A stretch of DNA of 29,114 bases from an uncultured Collinsella sp. (lineage in GTDB: Bacteria; Actinomycetota; Coriobacteriia; Coriobacteriales; Coriobacteriaceae), in assembly GCA_900544465.1 (NCBI GenBank), contig UQVT01000004.1:1-29114 (forward strand). The letters run 5' to 3'. The notes beneath the pieces are model-generated. The model was given only the letters and a program-made list of their open reading frames with translations, was not told the DNA's origin and did not search any database. Position 1 is the first letter of the stretch, and each line of letters opens with the position of its first letter. Of this stretch, positions 1 to 6,438 are shown piece after piece. The position numbers were made by a program, and so were the translations under genes.

Positions 1-244
1 CCGTTAAGTGGCAATATGCACGGGTCCAAAAGAGGGGAGGGCCGGTGCTGTCGGCTCTCCCCGGGGTGAGGTGTCCGTTGTTTTAAAGGGGCGCGTGTAC
101 GCGGGCGTTGCCCCAACAGGTTCCTTGTTTATAGATATGCCCCAGTTTGTGACGTCCGGAAGTCCCGAAAGGCGGGCCATGTTTCCCATGTTTGCGGTGC
201 CGACGCCTATCGTTCGTCATAGAAATCCGCGATGACCAGGTGCG
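1..244. other. Non-coding stretch with strong hairpins, unassigned
   Basis: No convincing gene is seen here. The only plus-strand reading frame starts at a GTG without a ribosome binding site and has no recognisable domain. Positions 34-44 pair with 52-62 (11 bp with one G-U, loop GTGCTGT). A second GC-rich fold lies at about 90-115 (GGGGC pairing with GCCCC around an inner CGCG/CGCG pair). It could be the end of an upstream transcript or a structured RNA. I looked for SRP RNA, RNase P RNA, tmRNA and THF riboswitch signatures and did not find them. Confidence 0.35.
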
Positions 245-273
245 CTGACGCTTATGTACTTATGGGCTAGACT
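245..273 (+). promoter_or_regulatory. Candidate sigma-70-type promoter for fchA-folD
   Basis: CTGACG at 245-250 (4 of 6 to TTGACA) and TAGACT at 268-273 (4 of 6 to TATAAT) are separated by exactly 17 bases. Initiation would fall near 280 and give a leader of about 70 nt with a GC-rich hairpin (about 294-325) before the fchA start. The match is by eye only. Confidence 0.4.
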
Positions 274-350
274 ATGCACCATTATGTGATCGATGCGGTC
301 GGTCGGTGGTTGCCGCCCGACCGATGTATATGACTTGAAGGTGCATGCGT

Positions 351-983
351 ATGAGCCAAGAGATGATGGACAAGACCTGCCGCGGGTTTGCCGAGGCGCT
401 GGCCGCGCGCGAGCCGGTTCCCGGTGGTGGCAGCGCGAGCGCTTTTGTGGGCGCGCTGGGCGCCTCGCTGTGCGGAATGGTTGCCCGCTACGGTGCGACC
501 AATCCCGCGCTTGCTGATCGTGCGGATGACCTGACGCGCGCGTTTACCCAGGCTGATGAGCTGGCCCAGGAGCTTGTCGAGTTGGTTGCCGAGGACGTTC
601 GTGCCTACGGACAGGTGTCCGCGGCGTACGGTATTCCGCGTGAGGACCCGGCCCGACCGGCTGCGATTCAGGATGCGCTGCACGTGGCCGCCATGCCGCC
701 GTATCGCATTATGGATGCCTGCGGGCGCGCACTGGCGCTGCTCGAGGACATGGCGGACAAGGGCTCCCGACAGCTGCTGTCCGACGTGGCGTGCGGTGCC
801 GTGTTCTGCCGTGCCGCTATGCAGGGCGCGAGCTTGACGCTCTTTGCGAACACCACGTCTATGAAGGATCGTGCACGCGCCGAGGAGCTCGAGACGGCGT
901 GTGATGAGTTGCTCGACACATGGTTGCCGCGCGCCGATGCGCTGGCGCGCCGCGCCTCCGACGCTGCAAGAAAGAGGGGATAG
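351..983 (+). CDS. fchA: Formimino-THF cyclodeaminase / methenyl-THF cyclohydrolase family (FchA)
   Basis: This 210-residue protein belongs to the FTCD C-terminal (cyclodeaminase) family. Family members act in the cytoplasm on formimino-THF or, as stand-alone FchA in anaerobes, hydrolyse methenyl-THF to 10-formyl-THF. The N-terminal signature EPVPGGGSASAF followed by GALGASLCGMV is the family hallmark, and the length fits a single-domain FchA without a formiminotransferase half. ATG 351 is chosen because AAGGTG at 338-343 sits 7 bases upstream; ATG 345 in the same frame is too close to that site. The stop lies 2 bases before folD, so the two genes form an operon. The neighbour argues for the cyclohydrolase role rather than histidine degradation, since no hut genes are present. 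Confidence 0.88.
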   Translation: MSQEMMDKTCRGFAEALAAREPVPGGGSASAFVGALGASLCGMVARYGATNPALADRADDLTRAFTQADELAQELVELVAEDVRAYGQVSAAYGIPREDPARPAAIQDALHVAAMPPYRIMDACGRALALLEDMADKGSRQLLSDVACGAVFCRAAMQGASLTLFANTTSMKDRARAEELETACDELLDTWLPRADALARRASDAARKRG

Positions 984-985
984 CC

Positions 986-1840
986 ATGGCTGAGCTACTG
1001 AAGGGTGCTCCCGTCGCCCGCGCTTTGACTGAGGAGCTCGCTGCCCGCTGCGCTGCGCTGCGCGAACGCGGTGTTGTTCCGACGCTTGCTATCGTGCGTG
1101 TGGGTGAACGCGAGGACGACCTATCCTACGAGCGCGGCGCCCTTAAACGCTGCGAAAAGGTTGGCATCGAGGCGCGTCGCGTGTTGCTTCCTGCCGGTGT
1201 TTCGCAAGACGAGCTGTTGACGGCCATCGAGGACATCAATGCCGACTCGGCTGTTCATGGCTGTCTGATGTTTCGCCCGCTGCCCGCCGGCCTTGACGAG
1301 AACGCCGTCGCCGCAACGCTCGATCCCGCCAAGGACGTTGACTCCATGACGCCGGCTTCGCTGCTCACCACGCTTTCGGGGCGCGGCGAGGGTTTTGCCC
1401 CCTGCACAGCTGAAGCCGTGCTTGCTTTGCTGGATCATTACGGCGTTGAGCTGGACGGCGCCAAAGTTGCCGTGGTCGGACGCTCACTGGTAATTGGCCG
1501 CCCCGTTGCCGCCATGCTTACGGCGCGCAACGCAACCGTGACGACGTGCCATACGCATACGCGCGATCTTGCCGCCGAGTGCTGTGCTGCCGACATTGTG
1601 GTTGCCGCCGTTGGACGCGCGCGCACGATTGGCGCAGATGCGGTCCGCGAGGACCAGGCGATTATCGATGTTGGCATTAATTGGGACGAAGCCGCTGGCA
1701 AGCTGGTCGGCGACGTCGATTTTGATGCCGCGGAGCCGGTTGTTGGCGCAATCACCCCCGTGCCGGGTGGCGTGGGCGCCGTGACGACAGCAATTCTCGC
1801 CAAGCACGTGATCGAGGCGGCTGAGCGCGCGGTAAAATAG
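986..1840 (+). CDS. folD: Methylene-THF dehydrogenase (FolD family), probably without cyclohydrolase activity
   Basis: This 284-residue protein is FolD by length and motifs. It has the cofactor-site segment VGRSLVIGRPVAAML, the KDVD substrate motif (residues 116-119) and the C-terminal signature PVPGGVGAVT. FolD normally oxidises methylene-THF and hydrolyses methenyl-THF. ATG 986 follows an AGAGGGGA ribosome site that overlaps the end of fchA; in-frame upstream codons are inside fchA. Oddities: in an ungapped alignment to E. coli FolD as I recall it, the catalytic lysine of Y-x-x-x-K is Ala52 (motif YERGALK), and the conserved Gln of the VQLPLP segment is Phe96 (MFRPLP). These changes suggest a dehydrogenase-only enzyme working with the adjacent FchA. 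Confidence 0.9.
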   Translation: MAELLKGAPVARALTEELAARCAALRERGVVPTLAIVRVGEREDDLSYERGALKRCEKVGIEARRVLLPAGVSQDELLTAIEDINADSAVHGCLMFRPLPAGLDENAVAATLDPAKDVDSMTPASLLTTLSGRGEGFAPCTAEAVLALLDHYGVELDGAKVAVVGRSLVIGRPVAAMLTARNATVTTCHTHTRDLAAECCAADIVVAAVGRARTIGADAVREDQAIIDVGINWDEAAGKLVGDVDFDAAEPVVGAITPVPGGVGAVTTAILAKHVIEAAERAVK

Positions 1841-1874
1841 GCGTTTGGAGGCTGTTTAGGGGGTTGGTTAGATA

Positions 1875-2112
1875 CCCCGTGGTCAAAAAATGCCAAATAT
1901 GAGTACTGTTGCCAAGTTAGTCACATATGTTTGAGATCATTTTGGCTCTTTAGCGATAAGTAATATCGTTAAAGAGCCAATTTTATTGGACGTATGGGGA
2001 ATTACTAGACTCAGTTTTTGGACAGGTGAGGATTCCCGGCGCCCGGAACAGTGCAATTTGCTGCCACTAAATTTGTGACAGTACTCATATTTGGCATTTT
2101 TTGACCACGGGG
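1875..2112. repeat. 238-bp element with perfect 35-bp terminal inverted repeats (MITE-like)
   Basis: The left arm (1875-1909, beginning CCCCGTGGTC and ending GAGTACTGT) and the right arm (2078-2112) are exact reverse complements over 35 bases, with partial similarity continuing about 16 bases inward. The interior is AT-richer than its surroundings, carries a second hairpin and has no gene. No clear target-site duplication is visible at the outer ends. It could be a miniature inverted-repeat element or paired protein-binding sites flanking a terminator. The 1841-2195 gap holds this element and the dipeptidase leader. Confidence 0.7.
1942..1987 (+). terminator. Rho-independent terminator inside the inverted-repeat element
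   Basis: Positions 1942-1958 pair with 1964-1980 (17-base arms, one mismatched pair), followed by TTTTATT. It sits about 100 bases after folD and can end that operon. There is no T-run on the minus-strand side. Confidence 0.65.
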
Positions 2113-2195
2113 GCTGCCGAGGCCGTGGTTTCGCCCTTTCTGCGCCGAAGCGATACACTGTTATCGTTTGATTTCTTCGCTCAAGGAGGATGCGC

Positions 2196-3719
2196 ATGCC
2201 GTGCACAACGATTTTGGTTGGTAAGAACGCGAGCTACGACGGGTCGACCCTGGTCGCGCGTAACGAGGACTCGTCCAACGGGGTATTTGTGCCCAAGCGC
2301 ATGCGCGTAGTGCATCCCGACGAGCAGCCGCGTGTCTACACGAGCGTCCTGAGCCACCTGACCGTTGAGCTGCCCGATAACCCCATGCGCTATACGAGCG
2401 TCCCCGATGTTGTCCCGGGCCACGGTATCTGGGCCGAGGCCGGTTTCAACGAGCTCAATGTTGGCATGTCCGCAACCGAGACGCTCACCACCAACGAGCG
2501 CGTTCGCGGCGCCGATCCGCTCGTGGACTACGTGCCCGCCAAGGGCAACGAGGGTGAGGACGGCTATGTGCCGGCGCAGCCTGGTGGCCTGGGCGAGGAG
2601 GACATGGTGACCCTGGTCCTGCCGTATGCCAAGTCCGCCCGCGACGGCGTCCGTATCCTGGGCGACCTGCTCGAGCGCTACGGCACCTACGAGAACAACG
2701 GCATCGCCTTTAGCGACGTGGACGAGATCTGGTGGCTCGAGACCATCGGCGGCCACCACTGGATCGCCAAGCGTGTGCCCGATGACGCCTATGTGACCAT
2801 GCCCAACCAATTGGGTATCGACAGTTTTGACCTGGATGACGCCGAGGGCGCCCAGGCCGACCACATGTGCTCCGCCGACTTGCGCGTCTGGATGGTCGAG
2901 TGGCATCTGGACCTGACGCTGGGCGTCGATGGCGACGGCCCGGCTGTGGTCTTTAACCCGCGCGAGGCCTTTGGCTCGCACAGCGACAGCGACCATGTCT
3001 ACAACACGCCGCGCGCCTGGTACATGCAGCGCTGCCTCAACCCCAGCGACGTGTGGGATGGCCCCGACGCCGACTACACGCCCGAGAGCGACGATATCCC
3101 CTGGAGCCGCGTGCCCGAGCGCAAGGTGACCATCGAGGACATCAAGTACGTGCTCTCGAGCCACTACCAGGGCACGGAGTACGACTGCTACGGCAGCAAG
3201 GGCACGCCCGCTACGCGTGGTGCCTATCGCCCCATCGGCATCAACCGCAACAGCCAGCTTGCCGTGTTGCAGCTGCGCCCCTATGCGCAGCCGGCCTACC
3301 GCGCCGTGCAGTGGATGGCCTTTGGTTCCAACTCGTTTAACGCGCTGGTTCCGCTGTACGCCAACGTCGAGACTATGCCCGAGTACTATGCCGACACGCA
3401 GGCTCGCGTGACGTCCGAAAACTTCTACTGGGCCAACCGCCTGATCGGCGCGCTGGCTGACGTCCGCTTCCATGAGTGCGGCCGCGCGGTCGAGGATTAT
3501 CAGGAGAAGATCGGTGGCATGGGCCACAAGCAGATCCATGACGTCGACGCTGCCGTAGCCGCTCTGCCCGAGGTCGAGGTGCCTGCCGAGCTTGCACGCG
3601 CCAACGAGGCCTTTGCCGAGCGTGTTCGCGTGGAGACCGATGCCCTGCTGGGCAAGGTGCTTTACACCACGAGCTGCGCCATGAAGAACTCTTTCGCGAT
3701 GAATGACAACGTGAGGTAG
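2196..3719 (+). CDS. Family C69 dipeptidase
   Basis: This 507-residue protein matches the C69 (PepD-type) dipeptidases, N-terminal-nucleophile cysteine hydrolases that split a broad range of dipeptides. It begins MPCTTILVGKNASYDG, in which Cys3 would be the N-terminal nucleophile after removal of the first residues, followed by the family-typical STLVARNEDS. The body contains the expected acidic, aromatic-rich segments (for example DEIWWLET, HHWIAKRVP). ATG 2196 is preferred: AAGGAGG at 2183-2189 is 6 bases upstream, while ATG 2190 abuts that site. No signal peptide or membrane segment is seen, so it is probably cytoplasmic. It stands alone behind the inverted-repeat element. Its likely role is salvage of amino acids from peptides. 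Confidence 0.88.
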   Translation: MPCTTILVGKNASYDGSTLVARNEDSSNGVFVPKRMRVVHPDEQPRVYTSVLSHLTVELPDNPMRYTSVPDVVPGHGIWAEAGFNELNVGMSATETLTTNERVRGADPLVDYVPAKGNEGEDGYVPAQPGGLGEEDMVTLVLPYAKSARDGVRILGDLLERYGTYENNGIAFSDVDEIWWLETIGGHHWIAKRVPDDAYVTMPNQLGIDSFDLDDAEGAQADHMCSADLRVWMVEWHLDLTLGVDGDGPAVVFNPREAFGSHSDSDHVYNTPRAWYMQRCLNPSDVWDGPDADYTPESDDIPWSRVPERKVTIEDIKYVLSSHYQGTEYDCYGSKGTPATRGAYRPIGINRNSQLAVLQLRPYAQPAYRAVQWMAFGSNSFNALVPLYANVETMPEYYADTQARVTSENFYWANRLIGALADVRFHECGRAVEDYQEKIGGMGHKQIHDVDAAVAALPEVEVPAELARANEAFAERVRVETDALLGKVLYTTSCAMKNSFAMNDNVR

Positions 3720-3818
3720 GGATTTCCCGTCGATCGAATAGCGCTAAAACGCTTTGTCGCTTTCGCTCAATCTTGGGTACAAGAACGCCAATGCAGTTGT
3801 TTGTGATTGGAGACAACC

Positions 3819-4235
3819 ATGGTTATGAAACTCGATCAGCTTGTTAACGGCGCCATCAACGTTGGCTTTGGCGCTGCCGCCGTTGCCGTCGAGGGCAGCA
3901 AGAAGGTTCTCGACGACCTCAGTACCAAGGGCGAGCAGGTCCGCAAGGACACCGCCACCCCCGATATCGCCCGCAGTGTGTCCGACATGTTCGAGCAGGC
4001 CGGCGGTACCATCTCCGATCTGACCGAGCGTCTGGGCATGCAGGGCGAGACCGCGGCCCAGCGCGTGCTCGATGAGCTCATCCTTGCTCGCGTCCGCGTT
4101 ATGACCGCGTCCGAGCGCACGGCCTTCCTGGCCCACGTGCGCGACATCGTCGATTCGGTCGAGGACAACGTGACCTCGGTGCCCGTCGAGTCCGTTGAGC
4201 CCGACAATGCGAAGGATACCGAAGAGGCCGAGTAG
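3819..4235 (+). CDS. Small phasin-like helical protein
   Basis: This 138-residue protein has an N-terminal apolar, small-residue stretch (about residues 8-25, Gly/Ala/Val rich) followed by charged, probably amphipathic helices and an acidic tail ending EEAE. The pattern resembles phasin-family or other coiled-coil helper proteins; no catalytic motif is seen. ATG 3819 has GGAGA 5 bases upstream; a TTG further 5' and ATG 3825 are less well placed. The stop is only 8 bases from the AarF/UbiB-like gene, so the two are co-transcribed and probably act together, perhaps at the membrane or a lipid surface. The phasin assignment is by resemblance only. Confidence 0.65.
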   Translation: MVMKLDQLVNGAINVGFGAAAVAVEGSKKVLDDLSTKGEQVRKDTATPDIARSVSDMFEQAGGTISDLTERLGMQGETAAQRVLDELILARVRVMTASERTAFLAHVRDIVDSVEDNVTSVPVESVEPDNAKDTEEAE

Positions 4236-4243
4236 CAGCGCAG

Positions 4244-6007
4244 ATGGCAGATTCCACCACTGATTACAACAAACTAGATCCCCTGGGTGACGAGGCGGCG
4301 GTTGTCGATGAGGTTGATGCCGCCGTCTCGGGCGCTCGCAAAAAGCCGCGCGCTGTCGATATGGTCCCCGAGGAGCCCGACGCGATGGCGCCGGACGAGG
4401 AATATCAGCTCACACCGGCGGGTCGTCGCGAACGCATTGGGCAGATTGTTCGCTTGGTCAAAAAGTACCGTGTGTGGGATAACCTCACGCCGGTTCGCTT
4501 GCGCCGCCTGCTCGAGGAGCTCGGCCCCATGTTCGTCAAGATGGGGCAGATTCTGGCCAACCGGTCCGAGATTCTGCCGCAGCGCTTTTGCGACGAGCTG
4601 CGTCGTCTGCGTTCCGACGTGGAGCCGGTGCCGTACGAGGTAGTGCTCCGCTGCTTGGAAGAGGAATACGGCCTGCGCCTGGGGGAGATGTTCGATGCGA
4701 TCGACCCCAATCCGCTTGGTAGCGCATCGCTCGCGCAGGTGCACCGCGCTCGTCTGGTGACGGGCGAGGACGTAGCCGTCAAGGTGCAGCGCCCCGGTGC
4801 GCAGCAGGTTATGGCGCAGGACATCGATATCATCCGCTCGGTGGTGCGCATTGTTTCCAAGTTCGTCAACACCGATCAATTCGTTGATCTGCACGGCGTA
4901 GTCGAGGAGTTGTGGACCTCGTTTCGCGAGGAGACCAACTTTTTGGCCGAGGCCAAAAACCTCAACGACTTCTACGAGTTCCATAAGAGCGTTCATGGCG
5001 TGACGTGCCCTAAATCCTATCTGGACCTGTGCACCGAGCACGTGGTGGTTATGGACTACGTCGACGGCATTTCGATCGCCGATCCCGAACGCTTGGTGGC
5101 CGAGGGCTATGACTTGGAAAAGATCGGTGCCGCGATTGTCGAGGACTACTCGACGCAGGTGCTCGACGACGGCTTTTTCCATGCCGACCCGCATGCGGGA
5201 AACATCATCCTCAAGGACGGCATCGTTTACTTTATCGACTTGGGTATGGTCGGACGCATGTCGAGCCACGACCGCGGTATCGTCAAGGACATGATTTTCG
5301 CCGTGGCCGAGGGCGACGTGCCCAAGCTCAAGGATTCGCTCATGCGCTTCGCCGTGACGCGTGGCGACTCGGCCGAGCTTGACCATTCGGCCTTTTTGTC
5401 CGACTTGGACTTTATTGTTGCCGACTTTGCCGGGCTCGACCTTAAAGACCTGGATATCGGCGAGTTTTTGACCTCGCTGTTAAACCTCGCGCGCAAAAAT
5501 GACGTTGAGCTGCCGAGCGTGGTGACGATGTTCGCCCGCGGCATGGTGACGCTCGAGGGCCTGTTGACCGAGTACATGCCCAACGTCAACATGATCCAGA
5601 TCATCCAGACGCATATTAAAAACGAGAAAAGCACCTATGCGCGCATGCGCGAGATGAGCCGCGACTTTGCAGCGAGCAGTTATCGCGCGGCGAAGGGCTC
5701 GCTCGAGGCGGCCGAGTATCTGGGCTTGGCTTCGCGTATGCTTACGCGCGGCCAGCTTAAGGTAAACACGCAGATCATGAGCAGCGATAAGGCGCTGCGA
5801 CAGCTAGGTGGAATTATCGACCGCATGTCGATGGCAATTGTGATCGCCGGTCTGTTTATCGGTTCGTCGGTGGTGTACTACGCGCGCATCGAGCCGGTTG
5901 TGTTTGGTATCCCGGTCATTGGCTTTATGGGCTACGTGAGCGCGCTGGTGCTGGCGCTTATGCTGGGTCGCAATATCTGGCTCAACAGTCACGGCGGCAA
6001 GCACTAG
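4244..6007 (+). CDS. AarF/ABC1/UbiB kinase-like membrane protein
   Basis: This 587-residue protein carries the atypical kinase signatures of the AarF/ABC1/UbiB family: FVKMGQILANRSEILP, the Ala-rich nucleotide loop LGSASLAQVH, lysine in VAVKVQRPG, the catalytic-loop counterpart HADPHAGNI and the metal-binding FIDLGMVGRM. Two hydrophobic helices close the protein (about residues 525-575), followed by a short basic tail, so it is membrane bound. In aerobes, UbiB supports ubiquinone synthesis. This gene content suggests a fermentative anaerobe, so a role in other isoprenoid or lipid handling is more likely (inference). It is co-transcribed with the phasin-like gene upstream and followed by a strong terminator. 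The first 45 residues are acidic and variable. Confidence 0.88.
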   Translation: MADSTTDYNKLDPLGDEAAVVDEVDAAVSGARKKPRAVDMVPEEPDAMAPDEEYQLTPAGRRERIGQIVRLVKKYRVWDNLTPVRLRRLLEELGPMFVKMGQILANRSEILPQRFCDELRRLRSDVEPVPYEVVLRCLEEEYGLRLGEMFDAIDPNPLGSASLAQVHRARLVTGEDVAVKVQRPGAQQVMAQDIDIIRSVVRIVSKFVNTDQFVDLHGVVEELWTSFREETNFLAEAKNLNDFYEFHKSVHGVTCPKSYLDLCTEHVVVMDYVDGISIADPERLVAEGYDLEKIGAAIVEDYSTQVLDDGFFHADPHAGNIILKDGIVYFIDLGMVGRMSSHDRGIVKDMIFAVAEGDVPKLKDSLMRFAVTRGDSAELDHSAFLSDLDFIVADFAGLDLKDLDIGEFLTSLLNLARKNDVELPSVVTMFARGMVTLEGLLTEYMPNVNMIQIIQTHIKNEKSTYARMREMSRDFAASSYRAAKGSLEAAEYLGLASRMLTRGQLKVNTQIMSSDKALRQLGGIIDRMSMAIVIAGLFIGSSVVYYARIEPVVFGIPVIGFMGYVSALVLALMLGRNIWLNSHGGKH

Positions 6008-6058
6008 AGGCTGCGGCCGTCACCGCATTTTCCTATCGCAAACAATAGCTTTTACCTT

Positions 6059-6086
6059 GGGCTTCGCCTGCGTGCGAGGCCCTTTT
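6059..6086 (+). terminator. Rho-independent terminator after the AarF/UbiB gene
   Basis: GGGCTTCGC (6059-6067) pairs with GCGAGGCCC (6074-6082) over 9 bp with one G-U and a 6-base loop, followed by TTTT. It separates the kinase-like operon from the riboswitch-controlled locus. Confidence 0.75.
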
Positions 6087-6142
6087 GCGTGATACCATTT
6101 TGACGGTAATAATCGATGGCCTAGATGGTGGTGCGGAGACGC

Positions 6143-6300
6143 ACGAATGCGCGGTTTTCCTGCGCATTTGGGAGAATCGGGGTGCAAGTCCCCAGCTGTA
6201 CCAGTAACCGTAATTCCTCTTGGCTCGGGATGCTCGCGTCGCAGATCGGACGACGTGCCCGAGTCGTTAAGGTTAAGTCGGATCGCCTCCCGTCTTGCAT
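6143..6300 (+). promoter_or_regulatory. Cobalamin riboswitch (candidate)
   Basis: Core elements appear in the order expected for cobalamin riboswitches. There is an entry hairpin (AATGCGC pairing with GCGCATT), then GGGAGAAT, then a GGGG-TGCAAGT-CCCC stem-loop at about 6178-6193, then GCTGTACCAGTAACCGTAA. A long peripheral stem follows (CTCGGG with CCCGAG, CGTCG with CGACG, about 6224-6263), and last comes a B12-box-like AAGTCGGATCGCC at 6275-6287. The B12 box departs from consensus in places. The CCTCCC just after it could pair with the GGAGGG ribosome-site region at 6339-6344, which would fit translational control. No intrinsic terminator is seen in the leader. The DUF4430 genes downstream make a corrinoid ligand plausible. 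Together with the rest of the leader, this accounts for the 6087-6438 gap. Confidence 0.75.
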
Positions 6301-6438
6301 GCGGCTGCGGCTTTTGCCGCCGGTGTGCATAGGGCTCTGGAGGGAAGGGGGACCCCGATGGGGGAACTCGAGCGCAACATGCGCGATGACGTGGGGCAGC
6401 CTCAAGGCAACGCTCCAAGTGCAGACAGTAGGAGACAA

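Noticed and set aside
120..210. SRP RNA, suggested by GTCCGGAAG
   Set aside because: The conserved GGAAGGAAGCAG-type loop and flanking pairings of SRP RNA are missing.
920..985. N-terminal extension of FolD
   Set aside because: It lies inside fchA in another frame; ATG 986 has the ribosome site and the normal FolD N-terminus.
2181..3539. Minus-strand open frame opposite the C69 dipeptidase
   Set aside because: Shadow frame of a well-recognised enzyme, with no ribosome site or motif.
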